Notes: generated by a model not told the origin, from the sequence alone. 64,000 bases of DNA from Daphnia carinata (GCF_022539665.2 NC_081338.1:2108001-2172000), one strand, 5' to 3'; positions 1-12,164 are shown, counted from the stretch's first letter. Numbers and translations: made by a program.

Positions 1-1665
1 GAATGGTTCACCTGGATCGACCTTTTCCGAGCGCTAGTCCACGACACAACGAGAGCCGCGGCAGAGAAGTTGGCGATCCTTAAACGACGTCTGCGTGGAG
101 AATGTGCAGATATCGTGCATGGTCCCGGAGGTGGGGAAACTGCCTACGTTGAGGCACTTACTCGTTTAAAGGAGACGTATGGTCGACGAGACGTAATGAG
201 AGCAGCGCTCGTTCAGGCTCTGGATAAATTGGAGATGGGCAGGCAGGACCCGAACTCCTTCCGGCGTTTTGCTGAGAAAACCCGAACTTACCTTTTTGAT
301 TTGAATAGAATCGGTGAGACGGCCACTACACACATTATTGACCGGATTTGCCTCAAGCTTCAACTACCTGACCGGCTCGCGTGGAATGAGGAACGTGGAA
401 CCGGATTGGAGAAAATGAATCTCCTGACTTTCGGGAGGTGGTTATGCAAGCGGGCCGCGGCCTATCAAAATGCCCATAGCCTCGCAGCGGAACAGTTTTC
501 TGTCCCAACCATAAAGCCACCTTACAAGTATTCCACCCGATCGCATTCTACCAACATCAAAATGGAGCGGAAAGGAAGCGCAAGTGGATTCAGTGGTAAA
601 TCCGGCAATGGCAAAACTTTTTGTTTCCAATGCGAAGGATCGCATCGGTTAGAGGTGTGTCCAGTCTTTAACGAAATGGCTACGAAAGAAAGGTTATTCT
701 TCTGCATCCGCCGAAGATTATGTTTTATTTGCTTTGGTCCGAACCACTCATCGCGCGAATGCAAACTCAGGAAGCCATGTACCTCTCCAGGATGCAAACA
801 TTGGCATCACTTTCTTCTCCACGACGAAGCGGAGTTAGATACCAAGAACGTGCGTCCGGCAGCTGCACGGGTGAACTCCAAGAGACAGACGACCGCAGTG
901 GCGATGCTTCATTTGGACGTGTTCGATGCCGACGGGCATACAGTCAAGGCAAACGTGTTTGTGGACGAAGGCAGCGACAGTACGCTCTTCCGTGACGCGT
1001 TTATACGGAGACTTCGACTGAGTGGAGTCTCCCAGACTCTTTCCGTAGATGGAGCTGGAGCGATTAAAAACAAGTACGCTTCTCAACGAGTGCAACTGCA
1101 AATGAAGCTTCCCACCGGTGAAATAATAACATTAGTCGGCTCAACGATGCCGACCGTCGCTAGTCCAGTTCCTACAGTAGATTGGGGTACGCTGAAGTCA
1201 AGGTGGACACATCTAGCAGATCTACCAATAACAACGAGCGGTGGACGAGTCGACATTTTGCTGGGCAGCGACGTGGTGCACTTGACAACGGCCCTGGAAT
1301 CACGCATAGGTCGGGATTATGAACCTACGGCAAGGTGGACGAGAATTGGGTGGATCGTACGCGGGGCTATAGGAGATCCTTCTCCAACGAACGCCGTAAG
1401 GACCCACACTATCTTCGCCACAAACGACGACGTCGATCTCCTGGCTCAGCAATTCAAGAGGTTCTGTGACACGGAAGATTTTGGGATAGAACATAGGAGC
1501 CCTGGTCTATCCGAAACTGATAAGCGAGCCATACAGATTCTCGAGTCTGGCGTACGGAAACTGGAGGTCGGATACGAGGCTCCAATCACCTGGAAGACGG
1601 GGGAGCCATCGTTGCCGAACAATCGGATCTTGGCGGAGAGCAGATTGGAGAGTCTACTACGTTGA
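1..1665 (+). pseudogene. BEL/Pao gag and protease part
   Basis: The frame is open from the first base, so the true start is outside the window. The opening residues (WFTWIDLFRALVHD) fit the DUF1759 gag region of Pao elements. Two zinc-knuckle-like Cys/His clusters follow around 630-800 (CFQCEGSH and CFICFGPNHSSREC). The aspartic protease follows with VDEGSD near 960, where BEL proteases usually have a D-[ST]-G core, so the E is unusual. The frame stops at TGA 1663-1665, and the same frame continues with RT-like protein directly after it. I infer a point nonsense mutation rather than a natural gag/pol boundary. Confidence 0.85.
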
Positions 1666-2427
1666 TTCCGCAGCGACTCAACGTTCGAGGCAAGCTACCG
1701 CGCTGCTATGGAGAAGAATTTCTCGGAAGGATATGCCGTGATGCTTACGGATACCACAAGTGGGCCGGAGTACTACTTGGCGCATCACGGGGTTCAAAAG
1801 GGGAAGAAGACGAGGGTAGTGTTCGATGCAGCTGCCAAATTCAAGGGAAGGTGCCTAAATGATAGCATAATCAGCGGGCCCGCGCTGCAAGCACCCCTTC
1901 CGGCCGTCATCATAAAATTCAGAGAAGGTGAAATAGCCTGGGCTTCTGATATCTGCGCGATGTTTAGCCGGATACGGCTGAAAGAAGAAGACTGCCGTTT
2001 CTTCCGGTTCCTATGGCGCCGAAAAGGGGAAGACGTCACGCGAGTATGTGAATTCAAACGTTTACCCTTTGGAGCCACTTGCTCCCCCTTCATTGCCATT
2101 AGTCTTACTCGAAGGGCAGCCGTCGACTTTGCCACCGACCCAAAGGTTATAGAAGCGGTGGAAACGAAGATGTATGTCGACGACTACTTGAGCTCAGCGA
2201 CGACAGTGGCACAGGGCGTGCAAGAGGCCAGAGGAGTTCAGCGAGCCCTCTCTGAAGGAGATATGCACCTCCAAGGATGGCTGTCGAACTCTATCGAATT
2301 TCTGGAGTCTCTGTCCCTCCAAAGTGTTTCTACCGACAGCACAGAATTATCCCTGGATGGTGGAAAACGGAGAAAGTCCTGGGAGTATATTGGAAGGCAC
2401 GGGAAGACGTTCTCACCTTCCGAGTGA
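1666..2427 (+). pseudogene. BEL/Pao reverse transcriptase part
   Basis: This continues the gag frame after the TGA stop. Visible RT motifs are VVFDAAAKFKG near 1820, SDICAMFSRIRL near 1950, LPFGATCSPF near 2060 and the catalytic YVDD at 2173-2184. From about 2355 the frame loses sense, while the third frame gains the expected sequence (VLGVYWKAREDVLTF). A one-base indel therefore lies close to 2350-2370. RT copies element RNA into cDNA in the cytoplasmic particle; this copy cannot make a full polyprotein. Confidence 0.85.
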
Positions 2428-4709
2428 GTAACTTAGAAGATGTCGCTTATACTCGCGTAGGAATCGCGAGTAAGGTTGCTAGCATCTTCGACCCGCAAGG
2501 AATGGCTGCCCCCATGATCGTCAAGGCGAAGATCAAGCTCCGAGAGTTGGGCGTACAGGGTCTTCAGTGGCCTGATCCAGTTGACGGCGAAAATAGAGTA
2601 TGGTGGGAGAACTGGTTTTCAACTCTCCAGCAGCTGAATGCGGTGGAAGTACCACGATGTCTCTTCCCGAATGAGAAAGACATCGTAAGAACGGAACTAC
2701 ATGGATTCGGAGACGCTTCCGAAGAGGCTCATGCAGCAGTGATTTACCTCCGCCATGTATACAACACCGGAGAGGTCGCGGTGCGACAGGTCCGCGCGAC
2801 CACGAAACTCGCTCCAAAGCAAACCATTTCTATTCCGAAGCTGGAATTAAACTCCTCTCTACAAGTGGCTAGATTGGCGAGAACGGTGGGAGGAGCCCTC
2901 ACTCGGAAGGTCCATCGGCGGTTTCTATGGACAGATAGCAGTACGGTGAGGAATTGGATCCGTGCTACAGCCGCAAAATATCAAGTGTACGTCAGCCATC
3001 GCGTGGGCGAAATTCAAGCTCTCACGGAACCGAATGAATGGCGCTTTATTCCAGGTCGGCTGAACCCAGCCGATATCGCAACGAGATCCATCTTAGTGGC
3101 AGAGGCGCTGCCGAGTTGCTGGTGGAAAGGTCCAGAGTTCCTGCATCTACCCGAAGATCAGTGGCCAAAGGATCTGCCGTGGATGGCGGTGCTGGATGAG
3201 ATACGTCCAGTCCGGGCGCAACAGACGAACACCCAAACCTCCAGTTTGGATTGGGACGGTATAAAAATCGAAATCGACGACCTTCCGTCTTTAGTACGTT
3301 TGGAAGGAGGTTACCTAGAGCTCGTGAAGCGCTGTCAGGAAGAGGCCTACTCGGAGGAGATCTGTCGACTACAATCCGGAAAATGGCTCCAAAAGAGTTC
3401 CAGTCTTCTATCTTTAGCTCCAATTTTAGGAGCAGATGGATTGGTACGGCTTGGTGGGCGCGCCGGGAGGGCGAAATTACCGTACGAGGAACTTCACCCC
3501 CCTCTGCTTCCGGCAAAGCATCCATTCACCGCCACTATTGTCCGTGCGTTTCATTTGTCGCTGAAGCATGTTGGAACGGATTACCAAATCTGTTTCATCC
3601 GACAGCATTTTTGGATTCCCGGAGGCCGCGAACTTGTTAAGAGGATCCGTCGGGAGTGTGAAAAATGCCGGCGAGAAAGAGCAAAACCGGGAGAGCAGAT
3701 AATGGCGGATCTACACGAATCAAGACTGGAATTTGGGTCTCCACCCTTCACCAGGACAGCCTGCGACCTTTTCGGGCCCATCGATGTTTTGCTGTCGCGG
3801 AACCGGACTGCCAAACGATGGGGAGTCCTATTCACTTGTCTGGTGACGCGGGCAGTTTACTTGGAGATGGTTACTACCCTCTCTTCCGACGACTTTCTTC
3901 TGATCTTACGGAGATTCATTGGTCTCTACGGCCAACCTCGGGTGTTCCACACAGATAATGGCACCAACTTTGTCGGCGCTGAACGAGAACTGAGAGAAGC
4001 GGCGGCCGAACTGTTCAAGGACCCAGAGGTGGTCCAATTTATCCGCCGAAAGGGAATGCAGTGGAAGTTCCAGCCTCCAAGAACGCCTCATTTCGGGGGA
4101 GCCCACGAATCTCTCGTGCGGTCAGCCAAGAGAGCGTTGTACGCTGCATTAGATGAAGAAAAGAAGTCTCTACGTCACCCGACAGAGGAGACGCTTCGTA
4201 CAATGTTGTATGAAGTAGCGGGGCTACTGAATGGTAGGCCCCTGACCGCGGCTAGTGAAGATCCAGAGGATTTACGCCCCCTGACACCCGCGGATTTCCT
4301 CAATCGTGCAAATACGGCCAGCCCACCACACGGTACTTTCGACGATGCTCTACCGAAAGAGCATTACCGTTATCTCCAGCGAGTACTGAACGTTTTCTGG
4401 GATCATTGGAGGAAAGTGTATCTCCAGTCGCTGGCGGGACGTTCGAAATGGAAAAAGCCGACGACTAATTTTGCCGTCGGAGACCTAGTCTTAGAGATAG
4501 ACAAATCATCAAGACGAAGCCAATGGAATCTCGGCCGCGTTGTTGACGTATTTCCCGGTCCGGATGGATTTGTTCGTACCATCCCGGTGAAGATGGAACG
4601 CGGTACGTTTCGCCGAGGGATCGGAAACTTCGCCCTGCTGGAAGCAGCATCCGCCGAACCTGCTCAAGAGTCGCCGGATGCGGGGGAGTATGGTGTGTCG
4701 CCAGCATAG
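2360..4709 (+). pseudogene. BEL/Pao RNase H, integrase and DUF5641 part
   Basis: The frame is open from 2277, but its own sense starts near 2360. RNase H shows FGDASEEAHAA near 2706, IPKLELN near 2835, WTDSSTV near 2930 and NPADIATRS near 3064. The integrase has an HHCC-type zinc region (HLSLKHVG to CEKCRR, about 3550-3675). Its DDE core reads TACDLFGP (about 3760), HTDNGTNF (about 3950) and an AHESLVRS glutamate (about 4100). The end (GRVVDVFPGPDGFVR) matches the DUF5641 tail of Pao integrases. The integrase residues look intact, but the frame is severed from the RT upstream. Confidence 0.88.
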
Positions 4710-5043
4710 GCTTTCCGCAATCCGTGTTTCTATTGTTTTAGTCGATCCCCTGTTCCCAACCTTTATCTTTACCCGCTGATCCAACAAAGGAGCTTGGCTC
4801 CGTGGACAGTGTCAATTTACAATAGATGTCAGTATCACTTTCGAGTCCGTGTGGGTGAGTTCTGTCTTAAGTTATTGTCAGTCAGTCGTTAAAGATAGTG
4901 TGTGCTACCTCGTGTACGGGAGGATCAACAGCTGATACTCCATTCACCCCTTTGGCAATACAAAACCTCCACTGCCATCGTATAAATTTATTGCCCTATT
5001 TCCGAGCTCCCGAACACCCCCTGTTATTGTGTGCTGCCTTACA
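4694..5043 (+). repeat. Probable 3' LTR of the BEL/Pao element
   Basis: A G-rich polypurine tract (4681-4688) is followed by a candidate LTR that starts TGTGTCGCC and ends CCTTACA, giving TG...CA ends. The integrase stop codon lies just inside it. The edges are inferred, because the partner LTR is outside the window and no target duplication can be compared. Confidence 0.5.
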
Positions 5044-5480
5044 ATGGCTTACAAACACTTGAAAGAATTCAAGTTGGAGCAGTTAGTAACCACCAAACGG
5101 TAAATGAAGGAATAGCAACAGTTTATTGCCTCTGCCAATTGTGGGTGTTACTAACCATCCGATACATTTTATGTATGTAATAGGAACCTGAAGCCCTACG
5201 AAGCTTTTCGAGACGATGTTTTACAAAGGGCAAACGTCTTCGAGATTTAATATGCATTTCATCTACAAGTAAGAAATCGTAGTCGGTGCTTACGGTATTT
5301 AAATCTAAACGTACAATAATTTTATCTTTAGGATGGAAATTGTGTGCGAAATTTAAATCTGGTTCTCCTGACCAAAGAAGCTGCTCCGCGACTTGTGGGC
5401 ACAGTGTTTCATGTTCTTAATCGAACTAGGACAAAATTTGGGGCCAGGTGCGATTAAAGCAGCATTCTCTACTTTTCTTG
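5044..5480 (+). pseudogene. MutS-family (MSH4-like) gene fragment
   Basis: The reading from 5335 to 5454 gives RNLNLV, then FHVLNRTRTKFGAR, a stop at 5455-5457, and SSIL in the same frame. This resembles the conserved core-domain stretch of MutS homologues, best the meiotic MSH4 type (RNLELV...FGVLNHTKT..GAR..RSNIL). An AG acceptor (TATCTTTAG) precedes it at about 5332, and exon-like pieces with GT-AG edges occur at 5044-5102 and 5185-5275. MSH4 works with MSH5 to stabilise meiotic recombination intermediates. The stop, the missing remainder and the LTR abutting its left side mark it as a relic. The family call rests on about 40 residues. Confidence 0.4.
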
Positions 5481-5624
5481 GAATTTAGAATCAATTACCT
5501 CAACTATTTTAGGGTGTTACGTTCATGGCTTTTACCCGGTACATTACGTTAAGCTTACCCAAGCCTTGAGTTAGCTTGGATTGCGACCGCTCCAACCCCC
5601 CCCCCCCCCCCCAAGCTAACGATT

Positions 5625-5656
5625 CCAAGCTTAAATTTTTTACGATTTAAGCTTGG
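5625..5656. repeat. Perfect 12-bp inverted repeat (hairpin)
   Basis: CCAAGCTTAAAT at 5625-5636 is repeated as its exact reverse complement at 5645-5656, with an 8-nt loop. Weaker pairing continues a few bases outward. It sits beside the C17 tract inside the AGCTT-rich region. Confidence 0.8.
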
Positions 5657-5718
5657 AAATTCAAGCTAGCCTAGGCCCGCGCGCCGCTAGCTTAGATTAG
5701 ATTAAGCAAAAAAATAGA

Positions 5719-5790
5719 AGGCTGTGGCTGGGATTGAACTCGGGTCTTCCGCACCACTGTCGGATGTTCTTTCCGATGGACCATTCTATA
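5719..5790 (-). repeat. tRNA-like stretch, possible SINE head
   Basis: Read on the minus strand, GAGTTCAATCCC resembles an RNA polymerase III B box (GGTTCGANTCC). About 35 nt before it, TGGTCCATCGG is a poor A-box match. The acceptor-stem halves do not pair, so it is not a functional tRNA. A tRNA-derived SINE remnant is possible. Confidence 0.3.
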
Positions 5791-6290
5791 CATGATACAT
5801 CTACTATTTCCGAACAATACAATAGAAATCTAGAAAAATACCTAAGTTTTTTTCGACAACAGGATCACAAACAGAATTTAAAAAACCTAAAGATGAAGTC
5901 GAAATTAAGTTAAACTTTCGTTCCCTCAAAAGTAATTAAACCAATTATGCTAAATGTTTTTTATTTTCAAACTTAAGTATGATTTGTTAATATTTTTGAA
6001 GGAAATGAACTATTTAAGATTAAAGTCCTATCATAACTAAGGCTTGTTTTAAGCATTTCTTATGCTAAATAATATATATTTTCCTAACTCCCATTTTTCT
6101 AGCTTAAACTTATTTCAGTAGCTTAATTTTTGTAAGCTAAAGGGCAAGCTTGCGAATTCACAGCTTGCGCAAGTTTAATTTTAAGGCGCTGAAGCAACTC
6201 CCCAAAACTCAAGCTAACTTAAACGTATCCCTAGCTTGAAATCTTTAAGCTAGCGACGGGGAAGCTTGATGAAGCTAGGATTTGGGCAAA

Positions 6291-7029
6291 AACAAAACGC
6301 AAGCTTACCGTTTCGTACGGGACGTCCTCTGGTTAAGCGTGCTTCCATTGGATCAAGGTTAGAATCAGTAGAATGGCTTGTTGCGCATTATGACGACCCC
6401 GAGATAGCACTGGGCAAAGATTTGCTTAAAACTCTTGCAGGTTTGGAAAATCAACTAACTGCAGTACGGTCAATTATTTGCTTCAGAGTCGTTACCACAG
6501 TAAAACAGATGCATGAATAATGTGAAATAGGTTCTTCACAAAGGTCAAAGCCGGAAAAGTTTTTTGCTCGTTGCAAATCTTGGTTGAGAATCAAAATTTT
6601 GTACACCCAACTCCAATTTCATTACCAGGAAGTTTGAACTTCGTCAATGAAACTCTTGTAGAGACGGCTGTAACTTCATAGCAATAGCAAATCATTATAC
6701 TGAGCAATTAAATGAAATCGCTGTAACTTCAAAGGAAAAACCTTGGTTATTCCATCGTACCGATGACTATCCGCAAGTGGGCAATTTATTATTATCAGTC
6801 TGTGTATCGTGTGCTTATTAATTGAAATTATTACCTTTTTTCAGTTGTGCTAATGGAGAAGATTTATCAAATTGAAAGCCAATTTCATGTAAGTTACACC
6901 ACTTATCGAACAAAGACACTCGGAAAATATAATAACGTAATTTTTGCGTAATTTTTATACTCGCATTGGTATCATTCAGGCATTGAAACCGTCCGTTCGC
7001 AAAACGATCGGCATATCGGTATATAAAGC
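6291..7029. other. No gene recognised
   Basis: AT-rich sequence with only short open frames, none with a recognisable motif, splice context or promoter. I see nothing to annotate. Confidence 0.6.
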
Positions 7030-8785
7030 GAAAACCCAAATCATGGCGAATCACATTTTGATATCCGTCATGAACGTTTGCTTCTAAGGTAAACTCATTA
7101 TTCGACGTGAATTTTCGTTTCGAAATAGTGGCCGATTCGAACATTCCAGTGTACGGTATTTAGTACTTGACGGAAAGCAATTTAAAAAATAAAAGTTTCG
7201 TATGGTTTTTGCGTTGATTTCCCTTTCTATAATACTCCGCTACTCCCCTGCGATTGAACAGTGCTTATCAAATTATACCTGATCAAAACCGAATGAATGA
7301 AGTAACGACTGAGTAATGGTAGCTTTTTGGATGACCAATTCACCATGCCAGTCCCGTTATATGTTCATTCCTTTAAGTGAATTCGTTGCTATTTGGGTTC
7401 TGTAGACGTCATCATTGCTAAGCTGTAATATTCCATAAAGCATTCACGAACATATTTTTAAATTTCCTGTTATTTTTTGTAAGATTTTTTCCGTTGCAAT
7501 TGAGCTTCCAGGGATTTCTGTTTTGATACGAATAGACTCGTTGAAGGAAGCCCACATATCGCAATACTTTATTGTAGTTATAAAGTGCAGCTCCTTGCGC
7601 ACTGTTTTTACGCAGTTTGTTTCTGAACTATGTAGTTCCAAATTAAAATGCAATCTGTGGTGTTCCGTTGCCTCCATTTTTGCATGAGATTTACGAACAA
7701 TGCGTTGCAGGAAAAAAAAAGAGGAATAAATATGTTTACCTTGCTCAAACTTTGCCGTTTTGATCAAGATAAGCCACGAGCTTTTTACCAGAAAGTTTTC
7801 TTAGGCTATACCGGCGCTTGAAAATCAACATTTATCATATTAACGCTACGCGTAGGCTAACCAAATGATTTAAATATATAGCAAAGAAAAATTACGTAGT
7901 AATACACGGTATGGAGCTGAATGTAAAAATCAATTTATATTTTTCCCCTCAGCTCAATAATTATGCTACTTTTAAAAAAGATTATTAAGGCCGAAATATA
8001 TCTATGGCGTGTAAATGTTAAAGGGCGAATAATTCGGCTGCATTTTTGTCAGTACCAAATGCCCTCTGTAACAGGTTCATAGTTGGAGGGCGAATGTTAC
8101 TGTAACCCATAGGTGAACTGTCTAGCCGTAAGCTATATATAACAACTGCTTGAGTGAGAGATGAAAGCGAAAAGTTTAGCAATGCAATTAGATACGTTTC
8201 ACTTTAAAATTACAGTTTTAAAAAATGCCTTTTGAACAACGCTATTTGACAGGTATGCTGGTAGTAAAAATATAGCTTATTATACTCCAGACAAGAAATC
8301 AACGAAGGTTCAATCAGAGATCAATTTTCATTCCAACGATTAAATAGAAAAAATACAACATTAAATTATCCATAATTGCAAAGCTGGAAAATACGATGTG
8401 AATTACAACCGATGGAAATTGTAGTACTGCTGTTGCTGCGTCCAAGTGGCTTGCTGCACAGAATTGAATCACGTTTGTCCTCTTATTTTATATGCGTACA
8501 AAGCCACCCTGTTTCGACTCATTAACCCTGCGATTACAACACGCGCACCTGTCAGGTAGTGATGTAACAGCCAATATTCTTACCCCAACCTTTCAGCGTG
8601 GCGCATTTGTTGATATGACACGCGGTGGAGGGGCGTATTTTTCGTGAATTAAGACTGTATGCTTATTCTGTGCGGAATACAATCAAAACGTAAACATTAG
8701 TTTCCCTTTAAAGCATTATACACAAGATAAATGTAAATGTTGTTCCAACAGAATCGTAACGTTATCTTTAAAACAAGTTGAGCGC
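7030..8785. repeat. Segmental duplication, copy A
   Basis: It aligns in the same orientation, with many substitutions and small indels, to 22965-25910. Shared landmarks are AAATCATGGCGAA (7038 and about 22975), a stretch around GATGACCAA (7332 and 23253), TAACAACTGCTTGAGTGAG (about 8140 and 23960) and AAAGCATTATACACAAGA (about 8710 and 25835). Copy A lacks the hAT element; its intact target CAGCCAAT is at 8568-8575. No gene was identified in it. Confidence 0.85.
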
Positions 8786-10566
8786 TTCTTTCCGTAAACC
8801 CATGTTGCAAGATGTGTTCTCTCACTGATTCATTCCTATGATTTGGCTTAGGACGAAGAAACCAGGAAATCACAAAAGATATAATTTGTGTAACGACTAG
8901 TGAATATGTAGTCTTTTCTTTTTCGTAGTGGGACGTTATAAGAAAAAACGTTCTATATTCATCCTCAGACATAAATCATTTGAAAGATTCACGTTTCATC
9001 CATCCAGATGCATATTCAAAACTCATGTCATGCAACAGAAAAACAAAAAGCAGAAGTGGATCACATAAAGGGCTCAATCTTAAACGCATAACTCAAAAGG
9101 TAAACTAACGTTCAAAAAATCCTTTGTGAAATATTCATGGTGACAACTGAATGGATTGTAATTATGAAAAACCAATATCAACTATGATAAGTCCTGAGAA
9201 TGTGGCATAGCTCATTGCTGTCAAAAGCGGAAATTTAGAAAGCGGGATCGTTGAAGTATTATGGCCCACTAGACGTAATGAGCTGGATACAACACTACTT
9301 AAACGTGTATATGAATGCCAAAAATAAGTAATGACGATCCTAGATGGCCCCCAATTTAATTTTCCCTCACAAGTGGAATCACACCCAGCCAATGCATGAA
9401 CGCATTAGTGCCAATATCAGCCGCAAGGTGATATGAAGTATTCTTGCATTTCATTCACGGTGCGTGATGCCACACCCTAATTCGTGAGTGCTACATAATA
9501 ATTAAAATTTGAAACATTTAATTAAGTTTTTTGTTTTATAATTACCTTGGATGTTATTTATCACCATTTTCATGTACAAAAGTTTCGCCGGATTTAAATG
9601 AGAGTTAGTTTAAGACGAAAAATACACAATTGCCTTATCAACATGGTTTGGGGTCGTAATTCACTGTATATAATAGTTGCGTGAACATGTTAATGTAGCG
9701 GCACTTGAAATGACTGGGTATGGCACCCTCCCAATGATGGGAATAACTAGTAACCAAGAGTCTGTAAGCAATTACAACTCGAAACGTCAAGCATTGGTAT
9801 GGATTGGCCCCCCATTCCAACGCAAAACTGAATAGAGATGTAAGAGCTCTCAGCTGATGTCAAGATGGATCGAATCAATAGCTGTACTATACGATTCAGT
9901 CCATCCTGGCAGGTCTGGAGGTTACTAGTATGTTAGTCAAGTGCTTAGTGCAACCATTTTGGCTATTTTCCCAATAACTAAAATCAGAACTAACAAACCG
10001 AAACATTTATCTCTGAAGAATATTTGAGCATTTCCGTAAAATAGAAATTTCAGGTTGAAACAAGGAAATAGCCATTAGCGATAGAAATGCAAATTGAAAA
10101 AAAAAATTCGCTATACTATGCTATTCAATCATAAAACGTGAAGGGTAAATGGATTTTAACCACAACAATTAAACAATGCCAATGAGCTACCGCAGTAAAT
10201 CAATGCGACTTTGTGCTACGCAACTGAATATACAGTATAAATTCATGGTAAATTTATAAATACACATGGTATAGTTCTTGCAAATATGCACTAATGCATA
10301 ATCGTGCTAAGAAATTACGATATTGTACGAACACACATTTAAGTCGCTTCCTCCGCTTTATGTGATAAAGAATAAAAACAAATGGATTTGGTAACGGCAT
10401 TATAGCTGTATTTGAGATTCCATGTATAAACCATTGGTATGGAACGACTAATTAATGCGTAAATACATGGCAGGGAAATACTCATTTCGGAACGACGACA
10501 GCAAATAATAAAACAAGATCTAATTCTTCCGTCGTCGAGCTTGACGGATAGCACAATTTTTCACGA
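8786..10566. other. No gene recognised
   Basis: AT-rich intergenic sequence with scattered short frames and no recognisable motif. The part nearest 10566 is presumably the 3' flank of the YYTT-repeat gene. Confidence 0.6.
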
Positions 10567-12086
10567 TTAATAATACTTCGATGGCTCAGTGTAGGAAGTG
10601 GCGTGCGTTGTTGTGTAATAAGCTGGAGCCTCGGTGTAGTACCTGGGAGCGGCGTAACTGGTAGAGTAGTACTCTAGCGATTTTGTTGTGTAGTAGTGTG
10701 GGGCTTCAGTCTGATAGTAGCTTGGAGCTGCGTAGTGCTTCATTGCCTCGGTGTAGTAGCTGGGAGTAGCATAAGTTGTTGTGTAGTATGTTGGAACTTC
10801 AGTGTAATAGCTTGGTGCAGCATACGGTGTGGTGTAGTACGCGGCGGCCTTTGTAGCGTAGTATTGCGGAGCCTCAGTGTAGTAAGCTGGAGTAGCGTAC
10901 GTGGTAGTGTAGTATGCTGGAGCAGCGTACGTGGTAGTGTAGTAAGCTGGAGCAGCGTACGTGGTAGTGTAGTATTCAGTAGCCTTTGTGGTGTAGTAGC
11001 TAGGTTCCACATAGTACGAAGGAGCAGCCGTAGTGTAGTAACTTGGGGCAGCGTAGGGCTTCGGGGCTTCTGCGCAGTATGTCGGCTCAGCATAGTAACA
11101 CGGGGCAGCTGTAGTGTAGTATGTTGGAGCTACGTAGTACTTGGGCGCCTCCGTCGTGGTGTAGTACGGCACAGTTGTTACGTAGCTCGGAGCAGAGTAA
11201 TATTTCGAGGCCTCAGTGTAGTAAGACGGAGAAGCGTACGTTGTGATGTAATACTCCGAGGCCTTTGTGGTATAGTAGGTGGGAGCTTCGGTGTAGTAGC
11301 TTGGAGTGGCGTAGGTTGTTGTGTAATACACCGGCGCCTCCGTGTAATAGCTCGGTGGGGAGTAGTACCTCGGTGCCTCCGAATAGTGCATAGGAGCCGC
11401 ATATGTAGTGGAGTAATACTCGGGCGCCTTTGTAGTGTAGTAGGTGGGGGCTGCATACGTAGTGGTGTAGTACGTCAGAGCAGCATACGTCGGAGCAGCA
11501 TACGTAGTAGTGTAGTACGTCGGAGCAGCATACGTAGTGGTGTAGTAGGATGCCGTGGTGTAGTATTCGGGCGCCTTGGTCGTGTAGTACTTGGGGCCCT
11601 CGGTGTAGTAGCTAGGGGCACTATACGATGTCGTGTAATACTCCGCCTTCGTTGTGTAGTACTCAGGGGACTTGGTGGTGTAGTAGGATGCCGGAGTGGT
11701 GTAGTACTCGGATGAAGACGAGCCCATCGGCCCACTCATGGCCTGTCCAGCCATCAATGAAACGGCCAACAGCAGCATTGTGGCATAGTTAGCTGTAAAT
11801 GAAAAAAGAATGCAGTTTAACAATAAATTCGAACAAAGAGCATCATCAAAATGATGCAGTTCGTTTCAGTAAAATACACGAGTTAGTGGACTAGCCTTGT
11901 TTTCCCTACATTTACAAAACATAAATCCAGCGAACATGGAAAAAACTAAGATCAGTTACTGCTATAGAATTTAATTATCATTTATAAAATCAAGTTTGAA
12001 AATACGGTTCTAAAATGCTTATGACGAAAATGACTTTGAAAGTTTTTTTTCGAAAAAACTGGGCTTTATCCAAAATACTTACCCAT
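10567..12086 (-). CDS. Secreted Tyr/Thr-rich YYTT-repeat protein (two exons)
   Basis: Exon 1 supplies ATG G (12086-12083), followed by a GTAAGT donor. The intron is 11793-12082 and ends TTTACAG. Exon 2 is 11792-10567. Spliced, the product is about 409 residues and opens with a hydrophobic signal peptide (MANYATMLLLAVSLMAG). The first-exon split right after the start is typical of arthropod cuticle and secreted-protein genes. A frame that begins inside the intron (11823) is longer but ignores this splice. The rest is an irregular tandem repeat of YYTT, APxYY, TKAPEYY and TTTYAAP modules, mostly Tyr, Thr, Ala and Pro. Such proteins suggest an extracellular matrix, cuticle or adhesive role with possible Tyr cross-linking. 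The function is inferred from composition only, and I know no named family for it. Confidence 0.8.
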
Positions 12087-12164
12087 AATGTGAAAGTTGA
12101 TTTGATAATGAACGGCTGGATAACACGACTTTCTGTACTACGGTTGCTGATCGATAGGTCCACT

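Larger units (their letters stand above)
1..5043 (+). mobile_element. BEL/Pao LTR retrotransposon, 5' end outside window, decayed
   Basis: Gag-protease, reverse transcriptase, RNase H, integrase and a C-terminal DUF5641-like region follow one another in the BEL/Pao order, then a purine-rich tract and a probable 3' LTR. The 5' LTR and start of gag lie left of the window. The coding region is broken twice: by an in-frame TGA at 1663-1665 and by a frameshift near 2350-2370. It is therefore a dead copy. It is a different family from the BEL element at 15072-22130, because the protein sequences differ throughout. Confidence 0.9.
5560..6290. repeat. AGCTT/CAAGCT-rich repeat region, possible MITE-like element
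   Basis: Short motifs related to TAAGCTT and CAAGCTAGC recur on both strands at the two flanks (about 5550-5700 and 6110-6290), with a 17-base C run at 5596-5612. The two flanks are roughly inverted relative to each other but too diverged for clean terminal repeats. No coding capacity was seen. An eroded non-autonomous element is the likeliest reading. Confidence 0.3.

Noticed and set aside
6266-6520. 84-residue plus-strand frame
   Set aside because: No family motif, no promoter or splice site, and it lies at the edge of a repeat-like block.
7444-7767. Minus-strand frame partly shared with segment B (23380-23649), both containing GSSIAT
   Set aside because: The shared part is short and the frames differ elsewhere in start, stop and phase. 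I cannot support a gene.
10696-11715. Long plus-strand frame opposite the YYTT-repeat gene
   Set aside because: Its Val/Ser/Arg/Cys-rich repeats are the mirror reading of the YYTT repeats. It has no promoter or splice context.
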